DNA from: Pseudoalteromonas sp. MEBiC 03607
GTDB lineage: Bacteria > Pseudomonadota > Gammaproteobacteria > Enterobacterales > Alteromonadaceae
Length of the DNA: 64,000 nt
Direction: 5' to 3'
Assembly (NCBI RefSeq): GCF_004792295.1
Contig: NZ_SRRY01000001.1
Location: 227,501-291,500, forward strand
The notes under the pieces are model-generated. The model worked only from the letters and a program-made list of their open reading frames with translations, did not search any database and was not told where the DNA came from. Positions 19,149 to 28,492 of the stretch are shown here, in pieces. Both the position numbers and the translations under genes were made by a program. How positions within the stretch are numbered: the stretch's first letter is position 1; every line of letters starts with the position of its first letter.

Positions 19149-20379
19149 ATCTGCTATCGCTGTAATGGAAGGCACAAAAGCGGCATTGATGGCAATAAAA
19201 GCCAATGCAATGCGCAGTGCACTTACCTGCTTGGGCATTATTATTGGAGTTGCTGCGGTTGTGACCGTGGTGGCAGTAATGCAAGGGTTTACCAAACAAA
19301 TTAATGATCAGCTTGCTGATATGTCTCCCGATGTCACCAATATCAAACCTTACACTAGCGTAGAAAAAGAAATGGTAGGTCAACAAGCAAAGTTAACCTA
19401 CAGCGACTTTTTAACCCTAAAAGCACGCGTTAAAGAAGCCGAAACCTTTACTGCGCTAATGTTTACTTGGCGCTTTTCGGGTGCAGCAGAGTATGGCAAT
19501 AAAAGTCATGCTTCACGGGTAATGGGCACCGAGCAAGACTACCAAAAAGCTTATCGCACCTACCCAGAACTCGGCCGATTTATTCGCGCAGAAGATGATG
19601 AAAAACGCCGTCGAGTGGCGTTTATTGGCCCTTCAATTATCGAAAAGCTCAACCTGCCTGAAAACCCTGTAGGTGAATATATCAAACTCGGTGGTGAGTG
19701 GTTTCGCATTATTGGCGTTGCTGAAAAACAAGGTAGCTTATTAGGTTTTGACCAAGACGATTACATTAATATACCGATAAGTACCATGAGTGCGCTAGAA
19801 GGAGGCAGTGTTGATACCAATGTGCAAATGATGTTTCGTTTAAAAGACGATGCTAACGAAGCGCAAGTACTGGCTAAAATTCGCCGCATCTTACGTCAAT
19901 TACATAAACTAAAAGACGGCGAAGATGACGACTTTGAGTTTGAAACCGCCGAAAAAGCTCGTGCTAATATTGATAAGTTTACCGGAAGTGCAACCGCTAT
20001 TACCGCGGGGATCGTAGGTATTAGCCTGGTAGTTGGTGGTATCGGTGTGATGAATATCATGCTGGTTTCGGTAACAGAACGCACACGTGTTATCGGCACT
20101 TTAAAAGCATTAGGGGCAACACCTGGCTTTATTATGCTGCAATTTTTAGTTGAAGCGGTGGTGCTATCACTTTTTGGTGGTTTAATTGGTTTAGCGATAG
20201 GGTATGGTGCTGCGGCACTAATATCAGTGTTAGTGCCGAGCATGCCAGATGCCTACATACCGGGTTGGGCGATTATGCTGTCATTTGGCTTTACTTCATT
20301 GATTGGTATTGTGTTTGGCTTAGCGCCCGCTATTAAAGCGGCACGCTTAAACCCAATTGATGCACTACGTTATGAATAA
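19141..20379 (+). CDS. ABC transporter permease (MacB/FtsX family)
   Basis: The protein has 412 residues from the ATG at 19141, which overlaps the ATPase stop; the longer upstream frame lies inside the ATPase gene. It has one N-terminal span ([20 protein letters not shown]), a large periplasmic MacB_PCD domain (about 50-270) and three C-terminal spans of the FtsX domain with [15 protein letters not shown]. Substrates of this group are peptides, lipoproteins or macrolides and cannot be assigned here. It abuts the convergent lipoprotein gene at 20380. Confidence 0.93.
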   Translation: MFKSAIAVMEGTKAALMAIKANAMRSALTCLGIIIGVAAVVTVVAVMQGFTKQINDQLADMSPDVTNIKPYTSVEKEMVGQQAKLTYSDFLTLKARVKEAETFTALMFTWRFSGAAEYGNKSHASRVMGTEQDYQKAYRTYPELGRFIRAEDDEKRRRVAFIGPSIIEKLNLPENPVGEYIKLGGEWFRIIGVAEKQGSLLGFDQDDYINIPISTMSALEGGSVDTNVQMMFRLKDDANEAQVLAKIRRILRQLHKLKDGEDDDFEFETAEKARANIDKFTGSATAITAGIVGISLVVGGIGVMNIMLVSVTERTRVIGTLKALGATPGFIMLQFLVEAVVLSLFGGLIGLAIGYGAAALISVLVPSMPDAYIPGWAIMLSFGFTSLIGIVFGLAPAIKAARLNPIDALRYE

Positions 20380-20703
20380 CTAGTCTGGCTTATAAGGTAC
20401 TTGAGCACAGCTTATTTCGACTGTTTTCGGGTACCAAATAGGCCCAACTTGGTTTACTGCAACTTCAGCTAGACCATTGGTGAACGACTTATAAGTGTGA
20501 ACGGTTTGCCACTCAGAGTCTGGGCACTCTTCAGATAGGTCGACAGGCTTTGAACCTTCGTAAAGCGCCGCGGCAAAGTTATGATGCCATTGCTCTGTCG
20601 CAGGTGCTTTATTAGCTTGAGCAGCACTGCCATTATCAAAGTAGATATTTGTGCAACCACTTAAGGTTGCCACTAACACAGCTGTTACTAGTAGGCTTTT
20701 CAT
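20380..20703 (-). CDS. Bor-like lipoprotein, divergent copy
   Basis: The 107-residue protein has a signal peptide ending in a lipobox (TLSGC, Cys17). The C-terminal half (HTYKSFTNGLAEVAVNQVGP and YPKTVEISC) aligns by eye with the Bor/Iss family and with the neighbour gene, whose end is QTVVDGALGLVTLGIYAPHTVKVWC-like. Its ATG shares ATGA with the upstream stop, so the two are translationally coupled. Function unknown; lambda Bor is an outer-membrane lipoprotein linked to serum survival. Confidence 0.7.
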   Translation of the reverse strand: MKSLLVTAVLVATLSGCTNIYFDNGSAAQANKAPATEQWHHNFAAALYEGSKPVDLSEECPDSEWQTVHTYKSFTNGLAEVAVNQVGPIWYPKTVEISCAQVPYKPD

Positions 20704-21014
20704 AGTTGTTGCTCCTGTGCTTGTTGCTCACACCATACTTTTACTGTGTGAGGAGCATAAATTCCGAGAGTGACTAACCCTAGTGCACCATCTACAACTG
20801 TTTGTTGTGATTGCATTTGGGCAACTTTTTTATCTTGGCAAATAGCCTTAACATCAACACGCTCTTCACCAACGAGGCCCCACAAAAAGAATGGGCGACT
20901 ATCTTGGTAATCAGCTTTAGTGGCTAATTTATTAGTTGTTTTTTCTGGCACTATGGTGACTGATGAACACGCTGTCACCGATAAGGCAAGCAGCATACAG
21001 GCCATTTGTTTCAT
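20700..21014 (-). CDS. Bor family lipoprotein
   Basis: The protein has 104 residues from the ATG at 21014, after a GGAA ribosome binding site. The longer frame to 21062 adds a non-signal extension. A signal peptide with lipobox (SVTAC) is followed by a Bor-type domain: FFLWGLVGEERVDVKAICQD and VDGALGLVTLGIYAPHTV. Anchoring in the outer membrane is expected. It is the first gene of a two-gene operon with a diverged paralogue. Confidence 0.85.
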   Translation of the reverse strand: MKQMACMLLALSVTACSSVTIVPEKTTNKLATKADYQDSRPFFLWGLVGEERVDVKAICQDKKVAQMQSQQTVVDGALGLVTLGIYAPHTVKVWCEQQAQEQQL

Positions 21015-21189
21015 GAGTAGTTCCTTTGTCTGAGTTGTTAAGCTCAGTAAGTATAAGAACATGAGTACTTGTTTTGGGTAAGAAAGCGTATAGAAATTGT
21101 AGAAAATACTACAGTTTCTAACATTTAGTCTTTGAACTAAACTGGGGCTAACTAAGACTAATTCTTAAGAAAAGTAAATAAAGGTCATT

Positions 21190-22044
21190 ATGACGTCATA
21201 TCTGCGTATATTTTTATTACTTGCGTGCTTGGGTGCACTGTCTTGGTATAGTTTTTCAAGCGGTCCTAGCTCAGATGAGCAGCAAGGTATAACCAAAACC
21301 GCTGTGGACCTTGCTAATTGCCAACAGCAGTTAGCACAAAGTCGCATGCAAACTTACGCTGAACATTATATCCTGCCTTATCAGTTCAAATTATTGAGTT
21401 GGAATATTTACAAAGCACAAATAGATGGCTTACTCACAGATTTGCAAAAGCTAAATGACAATGCAGATATAGTGTTACTGCAAGAAGCTATCGAAGAGCC
21501 TGCGCTTACAAAGCTCAAACCTTACTGGCGCTTTGCTAAAGGCTATAAGAGTGGCGGCGTACAATCAGGGGTTATGACACTCAGCCGCTGGCCTGCCGCG
21601 GTGCATTGCACCCTCACCCATGTTGAGCCTTGGCTACGTAGTCCAAAAGCCACTAATATCGTTGAATATGCGCTGCCAGATCAACAGTTATTGCTGAGCA
21701 TTAACCTGCATGGCATCAACTTTACTTTTGGCGTTAGTGACTTTAAACAACAGCTCGACGATGCAGCTAGTATCATGCGCATGCACAAGGGACCTATCGT
21801 ATTTGCCGGTGATCTCAATACCTGGAGTGATGAACGCCAAGCATTATTACAGCAAACATTAACCCAACTAGGTTTACACGAAGCTATCTATTTAGATGAT
21901 AAACGTACCAAAGCATTTGGATTAGCGCTTGACCAAGTATGGGTTCGCGGTGTCAAAATAGAAACAACCGTTGTGCCTGAGCTTGCAAGCTCTGATCATA
22001 ACCCAATTATTGCAACCCTGACGATAGAGCATCAAACGCTATGA
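21190..22044 (+). CDS. Endonuclease/exonuclease/phosphatase (EEP) family protein
   Basis: The 284-residue protein has an N-terminal membrane anchor or signal (LRIFLLLACLGALSWYSF). The EEP motifs follow in order: LLSWNIYK (metal-binding Asn), VLLQEAIEE, a central HGINF region, GDLNTWSD and the C-terminal SSDHNPI with catalytic Asp-His. The substrate may be a nucleic acid, phosphoinositide or sphingolipid head group; the family does not say. The start has AAGG upstream. It overlaps the next gene by four bases. Confidence 0.88.
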   Translation: MTSYLRIFLLLACLGALSWYSFSSGPSSDEQQGITKTAVDLANCQQQLAQSRMQTYAEHYILPYQFKLLSWNIYKAQIDGLLTDLQKLNDNADIVLLQEAIEEPALTKLKPYWRFAKGYKSGGVQSGVMTLSRWPAAVHCTLTHVEPWLRSPKATNIVEYALPDQQLLLSINLHGINFTFGVSDFKQQLDDAASIMRMHKGPIVFAGDLNTWSDERQALLQQTLTQLGLHEAIYLDDKRTKAFGLALDQVWVRGVKIETTVVPELASSDHNPIIATLTIEHQTL

Positions 22045-22415
22045 GATTATGTATAAAAGAATATTGGTTAATCGCGTTAATGTTATTGAGCATTAGCCAA
22101 TTCAGTTATGCAGCGACCCCAGAACAAGAGATAAACCACCTTATTGATTTTGTTGCTAAAAGTGACGCCATATTTATTCGCAACGGCACAGAGCACTCAA
22201 GTGAAGATGCTGCCGAACACCTTGCAATGAAATATCGAAAAGCAACCCGCTATGCAAAAACCGCCGAAAAGTTTATCGAAAACCTAGCGAGTAAAAGCTC
22301 ATGGAGCGGTAAGCCCTATAAAGTAAGACTCAGCAATGGGTCGTTACTCAATGCAAAAGATTGGTTGAGCAATGAATTAAAAGAGTACCGCCGAAACCAA
22401 CATATTCATAATTAA
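22041..22415 (+). CDS. DUF5329-type periplasmic protein
   Basis: The 124-residue protein has a signal peptide cleaved after SYA, then [22 protein letters not shown] and [14 protein letters not shown], the pattern of DUF5329. It ends in [15 protein letters not shown]. Function is unknown. It starts inside the stop of the EEP gene (ATGA), so the two are coupled. Confidence 0.75.
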   Translation: MRLCIKEYWLIALMLLSISQFSYAATPEQEINHLIDFVAKSDAIFIRNGTEHSSEDAAEHLAMKYRKATRYAKTAEKFIENLASKSSWSGKPYKVRLSNGSLLNAKDWLSNELKEYRRNQHIHN

Positions 22416-22444
22416 AATCATCAACACACAAGAAGCGAAAAGCC

Positions 22445-23122
22445 ATGCAAGAACACAAAAATCAGCCACTCAATGACTTTATTGAGTACCCTCATGACGA
22501 GATGCTAAAACGCGCCGAAGAGTTTTTAGCCGTGAGTCAGCGTCGCCACAGTATTCGCAGTTTTAGCGACCGCCCAGTGCCAAAAGAAATAATCGAAACC
22601 TGTATTAAAGCGGCAGGCACTGCACCAAGTGGTGCCAATCATCAACCTTGGCACTTTGTAGCAATACATAGTAGCGATGTGAAAAAACAAATTAGAGAAG
22701 CAGCCGAAAAACTAGAGCGTTCATTTTATGAAGGTCGCGCAGGTGAAGAATGGTTAGATGCATTAAAACCACTTGGCACAGATGCCAGTAAGCCCTACCT
22801 TGAGCATGCACCTTGGCTCATTGCCGTGTTTAGTCAAAAGAAAGGCGGTATTTCTGCCGATGACAAAAATACCAATTACTATGTTCATGAATCTGTTGGC
22901 CTAGCAACCGGCTTTTTAATTCAAGCACTACACAGAGCTGGCCTTGCTACCCTCACGCATACACCAAAGCCAATGAGCTTTTTAACCGAAATTTGTGGCC
23001 GCGATAAAGATAATGAGCGCCCTTACATGCTGCTTATTGCAGGCTACCCAGGCACAGATGCAACCATCCCTGAGCATGCCTTAGTGAAAAAGTCGCTGGA
23101 CGAAATAGCGACCTTTATTTAG
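22445..23122 (+). CDS. Nitroreductase family protein
   Basis: The 225-residue protein has the FMN-binding signature [14 protein letters not shown] and [16 protein letters not shown], with a C-terminal [10 protein letters not shown] stretch. It resembles the nitroreductase/iodotyrosine-deiodinase-like group. It probably reduces a quinone- or nitro-type substrate with NAD(P)H; this is not determined. It converges with the efflux operon and overlaps it by eight bases at the 3' end. Confidence 0.9.
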   Translation: MQEHKNQPLNDFIEYPHDEMLKRAEEFLAVSQRRHSIRSFSDRPVPKEIIETCIKAAGTAPSGANHQPWHFVAIHSSDVKKQIREAAEKLERSFYEGRAGEEWLDALKPLGTDASKPYLEHAPWLIAVFSQKKGGISADDKNTNYYVHESVGLATGFLIQALHRAGLATLTHTPKPMSFLTEICGRDKDNERPYMLLIAGYPGTDATIPEHALVKKSLDEIATFI

Positions 23123-24176
23123 TTTTAAAATCAACAGCCAGCACATCCCCCGGGTTTAAACCTGAAACGATGTGCTGCTGTCCATCGACCATTTCGCCAA
23201 GGCGTACGTAGCGGCGCACTATCTGATTATTTTCAAGTAAATAGACCATGCTCAATTGGCCGAATTGATGCACCCAGCTTGAGTCAATCAACACCCCTTT
23301 TTCAGTGGCGAGCGGTAATTGTAATTGTGCATAAAGCCCAGGCATTAACCCAGTTTGCGCATCTGTTTCTAAACGGATTTCCATACTACGCGCAGCACTA
23401 TCAGCAACCGGCACGATTTCTGTCACCGTGGCAGGCATTGATATTGATAAAGCGGGTAATTTGACTGTTAGAGTTTGGCCAACATTCAGCTTAATTGCTT
23501 GTTGTTCTCTGACATTAAATGCTAATTGCAATTGTTGTGGGTTATACAGTGCGAGTAATGGCGTGCCAGGCGTTGCGGTATCGCCGGGCTCTGCAAAACG
23601 CTCAACCACAACACCTGAAATCGGCGCTTTAATTTGCGTAAAACTCAGTGCAACTTGCGCTTGTGTTTGCTGCTGTTTAGCAATCGCTAGGTTCGCAGTT
23701 AAATTATCGAACCTTGCTTTTGCATCGTCGTATTCGCTAACAGATACCAAACCTTGCTTGTATAAATCGTTAATACGCTTTAGTTGTTTCTCTGCTTGAG
23801 TTAGCGATGCATTAATTGCATTTATTTGTGCTTCGCTTTGAGCAAGCCCAGCTTTAAAGTCATCTTGCTGCAAGGTAATTAGCACATCACCTTGTGTTAC
23901 TGTATCGCCAGCGCGTACATTTAAACGCTCAACTTGTGCCATAACCCGTGATGAGATTTGCGTATTTTGTTTGGCAATCACAGTACCCGGTACAACTTCA
24001 TCACGCGCAATATCTGCCAGTGTTACAGTGACTAACTGACCAGTGTAATCATTTGCTGATGGGTTTTTCATGCCTGCAGCTTGCTTATCAGAGAAACTGC
24101 CCGCCATGTAAAGTACCGCCACAATAATCACTGATAACGCGATAATTGAACCAATAAGTTTTGATTTACCCTGCAT
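23115..24176 (-). CDS. RND efflux periplasmic adaptor (HlyD family)
   Basis: The protein has 353 residues from the ATG at 24176, which overlaps the end of the pump gene; the frame is open to 24209 but that lies within the pump. An N-terminal anchor ([20 protein letters not shown]) is followed by lipoyl halves ([18 protein letters not shown] and [18 protein letters not shown]), a hairpin and beta-barrel domains. It partners the RND permease of the same operon. No TolC-type gene is nearby. Confidence 0.93.
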   Translation of the reverse strand: MQGKSKLIGSIIALSVIIVAVLYMAGSFSDKQAAGMKNPSANDYTGQLVTVTLADIARDEVVPGTVIAKQNTQISSRVMAQVERLNVRAGDTVTQGDVLITLQQDDFKAGLAQSEAQINAINASLTQAEKQLKRINDLYKQGLVSVSEYDDAKARFDNLTANLAIAKQQQTQAQVALSFTQIKAPISGVVVERFAEPGDTATPGTPLLALYNPQQLQLAFNVREQQAIKLNVGQTLTVKLPALSISMPATVTEIVPVADSAARSMEIRLETDAQTGLMPGLYAQLQLPLATEKGVLIDSSWVHQFGQLSMVYLLENNQIVRRYVRLGEMVDGQQHIVSGLNPGDVLAVDFKTK

Positions 24177-27100
24177 GAGCTTGTTCCTCTTTGGCTGCAT
24201 CCTTTGCAAACACTAAATAATAAACCAGCGGCACAACAAATAATGAGAACAATGTTGATGCCACAATACCAAAAATAATTGCGATCGCTAGACCGCTAAA
24301 TACCGGGTCTAAGGTGATCACCAAGTTACCTAATAAGGTGGTTCCCGCTGTCAGTAACACAGGGCGCATACGCACCGTACCTGCGGCAATCAAAGCTTGC
24401 TTAATTGCCATACCTTGACCGCGAGCTTGATTAATAAACTCAACTAAAATAAGTGAGTTACGAACCACAATACCGGCAAGTGCAATCATGCCTATCATGG
24501 CTGTTGCGGTGAATAGCACCGGCTCAGGAGCACCAGCAATGCTGCGCTCTCCAAATTGATTTAATAGCCAAAAGCCCGGCATGATCCCTATTACGGTTAA
24601 TGGAATAGCCGACATGATGATCAGTGATAAACTCGCTGAGTTTGTTTGAATGCGTAAGATGATGAAAATTGCAGTGAGCGCAAACGCAAAGGCAATCCCC
24701 ATATCTCTAAATACATCAATGGTAATTCGCCATTCACCTTCACCACTAAAGGTCACATCAGTGCCAGCAGGTAATTGCCAAGCTTGGCTACCACCATTAT
24801 TGAAAAAGTGCCTACTTTGCCAATCAGTTTGGCTAAATTCGTCAGCACTGATGGCTAAGTCGGCATTGACGTCAGCAATAATTTCAGCAGGGGTACGACC
24901 ATTTAGTTCAGCCATAACATATACAACATTACGCTGATCTTTACGCATAATTGGCTTGGCAACATCTTGATGCTGAAATTCACCTAACTCAGATAACGCC
25001 ACCAGCGGACGTGGTGCACTTTGTAGCCCAAATTCATCACTGGTTTTTGCAAGCTCCCTATCACCACGAACTTGTAATGCCAGCAATTGAGCAAATTGGT
25101 TACGATCTTGATATGGCAGTTGTAACTTTATATCGACAGGGTCTGTTTCGCCGCTAACATATAACACCCCAACATTTTGCCCATGCGAGGCAATGGCTAA
25201 GGTCTGGGCAATATCTTGCGTAGACACTGCCGACAATGACGCTTTACTTTTATCGGTAACAAAACGCTGTAAGGGCGCATTGACAGCAATACTGGTATCA
25301 ACTTCAACCACATGCGGCTCTTGTTTTAACCTAGCAGCAACAGCAAGGGCTGCTTGATAGTGCGTCTCTGTATCAACAAATGGCTCACTGTAAACCTCAG
25401 CCACTAAGGTACTTAAAACAGGCGGACCCGGTGGCACTTCAACCACTTTAATTACAATGCCATCGGTTGCCAGTGGCGCTAATGCGGCACGCAAGCGCAT
25501 GACCACGCCATGAGATTGATGATCACGCTCAGTTTTATCGAGCAGTAATACTCTGAGTTCAGCAAGGTTCGCTGCTTCACGTCGATAATAACCACGCACC
25601 ATACCATTAAAGTCCATGCTTGATGGCTGACCAACGTAGGCTGCCGCCTCGCTTACTTCATTTAATTGCCAAGTGATGGTTTGTACTTTTCGAGTAAAAG
25701 CGGCGGTTTGTTCAAGGTTCGTGCCTTCTGGCATATCGATTAAAACCTGCAACTCGTTTTTATTATCAAACGGTAATAGCTTTAAAGGTACTGCACGCAT
25801 TACGGGTAACATGGCACTTGCGACAAACAAAGCTAATGTGGTCCATAGAACGAGTTTGGCACGGCCTTTAGACTCAAGTAATGGTGATAATATGCGCTCG
25901 TATAAGCTATGCGGATTGGCTTCTAGTTGCATGCTGTCATCAACTGGCGCTTTCAGTAATTTCATGGCCAACCATGGTGTGACAAAAAATGCCACTATGG
26001 TTGAAACCATCACACTGACCGGTACATTGAATGCCATCGGAGCCATGTACGGCCCCATCATGCCGGTGATAAACGCAAGTGGAATAAACGCCACCATAAT
26101 GGTCAATGTTGACATAAACAGCGCCACACGAATTTCGCTCATGGCATCAACTATGCTTTGTTTTTTATCGCCTTTTTTCGTTAAAAAGCGACTTATGTTG
26201 TCTATCCCTGTGATCGGATCATCAACCAATAAACCTAAAGAAAGTATTAGTGCAAACAGTGTGACTCGGTTAATTGTATAGCCAAAGGCAAAATCAAGTG
26301 TCAGGGTAATGCCGTAGCAAATAGGTACTGCTAAACCAACCACAATTGCTGGTCGCCAACCTAAAAATACGCCAACAAAAATAACCACGGTAAATACCGC
26401 AAACACTAAGCTCGAGGTAAGGTTATTTACTTTTTCGTTCGCTGTTTGGCCATAGTCACGCAGTACGGTGTAGCCCACTTCATCTGGTAGTAGATTAGCC
26501 GATAAGCTATCCATCATGCTGTGCACTTCATTGGCTACAGCTACCGCATTGGTACCTGCTTGTTTAGCGACACTAATAGTGACTAAAGGAAGTTGTTGCT
26601 GATTATCTGATTTAGCCAACCATTGATAACTTTGTGCTTCGCTTGGCCCATCACTCACCTGGGCCACATCACTTAGGTAAACACTCTTACCATTAACCAC
26701 GTTGACAACAAGCCGTTCAATGGCAGATTGAGAGCGTAAAACATCACCCACTTGTAAGGCAATTTGCTGCTTACCCTCAACAACACTGCCCACATTCACT
26801 AATTGGTTAGATACGCTAAGCGCATAATACACATCGGTTAATGTTGTTTGATGTGCAGCAAGGGCACTTGCATCAAGGTTAATCGTTAATTGACGAGTTC
26901 TACCTGCAATCACTTTCACTTCGCTGGTATTTTCAATGCGCTGTAAACTGTTAGCGATTTCGTTAGCAAAGCGGGTTAGTTGATAATCATCGTAAAGTTT
27001 TGGATCTTTACTAAATAAGCCCAACATCACAATGGGTACATCGTTCACTTCAACCGGACGAATTTGCCATGAGCTGATCACTGACGCCATCGTGTGTTGA

Positions 27101-27453
27101 TAACTATAGAGTTTAGCGTAAGTGTCGAGGATGGCTTGCTCACGGTCGTGACCAACTTCAAAGCGAAGAGTGACAACAGCAGCATTACTTTGTGTACTCG
27201 AGTAAATATGCTCAACGCCCGTCAATTGCGCTAATAACTTCTCCAATGGTTCAGTTACCAGCCTAGCTACTTCTGGCGCTTCAACGTTTGGTGCTGCCAC
27301 ATAAATATCAAGCATTGGAACCACAATTTGCGGTTCTTCTTCACGGGGTGTTTGCTTTAATGCCATTAGACCAAGCAGCACAGACATAATAAAAATAATG
27401 ACAGGGAGGCGGCCGCTCAAGCTGTTTTTTACTGCATTATCGATAGCATTCAT
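24166..27453 (-). CDS. RND efflux transporter permease
   Basis: The 1,095-residue inner-membrane pump has the standard 12-span RND architecture: an N-terminal span, a periplasmic porter domain (about 40-330), spans 2-6 (LVFAVFTVVIFVGVFLGW and so on), a second porter domain and the terminal five spans. The TM4 motif LLVDDPITGIDNI carries the paired aspartates for proton relay. It starts three bases after the ArsR regulator stop. The regulator suggests a role in sulfur-species or oxidant stress; the exported substrate is unknown. Confidence 0.93.
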   Translation of the reverse strand: MNAIDNAVKNSLSGRLPVIIFIMSVLLGLMALKQTPREEEPQIVVPMLDIYVAAPNVEAPEVARLVTEPLEKLLAQLTGVEHIYSSTQSNAAVVTLRFEVGHDREQAILDTYAKLYSYQHTMASVISSWQIRPVEVNDVPIVMLGLFSKDPKLYDDYQLTRFANEIANSLQRIENTSEVKVIAGRTRQLTINLDASALAAHQTTLTDVYYALSVSNQLVNVGSVVEGKQQIALQVGDVLRSQSAIERLVVNVVNGKSVYLSDVAQVSDGPSEAQSYQWLAKSDNQQQLPLVTISVAKQAGTNAVAVANEVHSMMDSLSANLLPDEVGYTVLRDYGQTANEKVNNLTSSLVFAVFTVVIFVGVFLGWRPAIVVGLAVPICYGITLTLDFAFGYTINRVTLFALILSLGLLVDDPITGIDNISRFLTKKGDKKQSIVDAMSEIRVALFMSTLTIMVAFIPLAFITGMMGPYMAPMAFNVPVSVMVSTIVAFFVTPWLAMKLLKAPVDDSMQLEANPHSLYERILSPLLESKGRAKLVLWTTLALFVASAMLPVMRAVPLKLLPFDNKNELQVLIDMPEGTNLEQTAAFTRKVQTITWQLNEVSEAAAYVGQPSSMDFNGMVRGYYRREAANLAELRVLLLDKTERDHQSHGVVMRLRAALAPLATDGIVIKVVEVPPGPPVLSTLVAEVYSEPFVDTETHYQAALAVAARLKQEPHVVEVDTSIAVNAPLQRFVTDKSKASLSAVSTQDIAQTLAIASHGQNVGVLYVSGETDPVDIKLQLPYQDRNQFAQLLALQVRGDRELAKTSDEFGLQSAPRPLVALSELGEFQHQDVAKPIMRKDQRNVVYVMAELNGRTPAEIIADVNADLAISADEFSQTDWQSRHFFNNGGSQAWQLPAGTDVTFSGEGEWRITIDVFRDMGIAFAFALTAIFIILRIQTNSASLSLIIMSAIPLTVIGIMPGFWLLNQFGERSIAGAPEPVLFTATAMIGMIALAGIVVRNSLILVEFINQARGQGMAIKQALIAAGTVRMRPVLLTAGTTLLGNLVITLDPVFSGLAIAIIFGIVASTLFSLFVVPLVYYLVFAKDAAKEEQAHAG

Positions 27454-27456
27454 TGC

Positions 27457-27762
27457 TTAATTACCTTTGCAAAATAAACCATATAGGGTTGCTAAGATCG
27501 ATACTACGTTTTCATCCACCACGCGATAATAGATGGTTTGGCTTTCGCGTCGAGTCGCGACTATCTGAGCTTTTCTTAGTGCCGCTAAGTGTTGCGATAA
27601 TGCTGACTGCGCCAACGGCACAGCTTCGTTTAATTCGCTCACGCTCATTTCACCATCTTGCAGCGAACATAAGATCATCAAGCGATTTTTATTCGCCAAT
27701 ATCTTTAGCATTTGCTCTGCTTGTTCCACATTGTCGGCCATAGCCGCAAAATCGATGTTCAT
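27457..27762 (-). CDS. ArsR-family regulator with persulfide-sensor cysteines (YgaV/BigR/SqrR-like)
   Basis: The protein has 101 residues from the ATG at 27762; a GTG two codons earlier is the alternative. The winged helix is ArsR type (LAQSALSQHLAALRKAQIVATRRESQ). There are two cysteines, Cys32 (RLMILCSL) and Cys98 (YGLFCKGN), 66 residues apart. This is the same spacing and helix placement as Cys41/Cys107 in SqrR and Cys42/Cys108 in BigR, which form tetrasulfide bridges with persulfides. It heads the RND operon and faces DUF2892-rhodanese genes. A sulfide/persulfide-responsive repressor is inferred. Confidence 0.87.
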   Translation of the reverse strand: MNIDFAAMADNVEQAEQMLKILANKNRLMILCSLQDGEMSVSELNEAVPLAQSALSQHLAALRKAQIVATRRESQTIYYRVVDENVVSILATLYGLFCKGN

Positions 27763-27810
27763 AATCACACTACTCTATATTCTTAAAATACCGCTAAAGT
27801 ATAGATTGAT

Positions 27811-27861
27811 ATATTAGAAAAGTCTAATATTAGAATTTACTAATGTAGTATTATCTAATAT
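27811..27861. promoter_or_regulatory. Candidate operator of the ArsR regulator
   Basis: ATATTAGAAAAGTCTAATAT (27811-27830) is a perfect 8-bp inverted repeat with a 4-bp spacer, in the divergent intergenic region. The half-site TCTAATAT recurs at 27854-27861. AT-rich palindromes of this kind are bound by BigR/YgaV-type regulators. It could control both the efflux operon and the DUF2892-rhodanese genes. Confidence 0.7.
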
Positions 27862-27895
27862 ATTAAATACATCACTCTGTTATCGAGGTCTTTTT

Positions 27896-28084
27896 ATGAA
27901 ACTAAATGACGCGCTTCGCCTAATTGCTGGTGTAATGATCTGTATTTCATTGTTGCTACAACAGTTTCACAGTCCGCTATGGATTTGGTTTACGGTATTT
28001 ATTGCTCTAAACTTAATTCAATCGGCATTCACGAAATGGTGCCCAATGATCACCATTTTACGCAAACTTGGCATGGAGGATTAG
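27896..28084 (+). CDS. DUF2892 membrane protein (YgaP C-terminal-like)
   Basis: The 62-residue protein has two hydrophobic segments (ALRLIAGVMICISLLLQQF and LWIWFTVFIALNLIQSAF) and the family ending TKWCPMITILRKLG, as in the membrane hairpin of E. coli YgaP. It is the free-standing version; the rhodanese part is the next gene, one base after this stop. It lies divergent from the ArsR regulator. Confidence 0.87.
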   Translation: MKLNDALRLIAGVMICISLLLQQFHSPLWIWFTVFIALNLIQSAFTKWCPMITILRKLGMED

Positions 28085-28085
28085 T

Positions 28086-28430
28086 ATGCTGACACCAATT
28101 CCTGACTTAATGAAAATTGTTGCCCCAAACCAGCGCCGCATTAGTGCTGACCAAGCAAAACAAGAATTAAGCGAAAACCACGGTTTATTAATAGACGTAC
28201 GTGAGCCTGCTGAACACGCAACTAAAGCAGCAACAGGTGCAATTAATATCCCACGCGGTGTACTTGAAATGAAATTAATGGAAATTGAAAAAGATCCTGC
28301 AAGACCCATTTACTTACACTGTGCAAGTAGTGCTCGTGCCACACTGAGTGCCGAAGCTCTGACTCGTGTTGGCTACGAAAATGTCACTGTAATCACCTGT
28401 AATGCAGAACAAATTTGTCAGGTGTTTTAA
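28086..28430 (+). CDS. Rhodanese-like sulfurtransferase
   Basis: The protein has 114 residues from the ATG at 28086, with GGAGGA upstream; the frame is open to 28068 but that overlaps the DUF2892 gene. The rhodanese fold is visible (GLLIDVREPAEH, GAINIPRG), and the active loop is Cys79-ASSA-Arg84 (CX4R), the persulfide-carrying cysteine. With DUF2892 it reconstitutes a split YgaP. Role: sulfane-sulfur transfer near the inner membrane (inferred). Confidence 0.92.
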   Translation: MLTPIPDLMKIVAPNQRRISADQAKQELSENHGLLIDVREPAEHATKAATGAINIPRGVLEMKLMEIEKDPARPIYLHCASSARATLSAEALTRVGYENVTVITCNAEQICQVF

Positions 28431-28492
28431 CTTCATAGAACAGTAACACTGGTCGGATAAGCTCGTACTTTTCTACTTATAGGTACAGAGCA

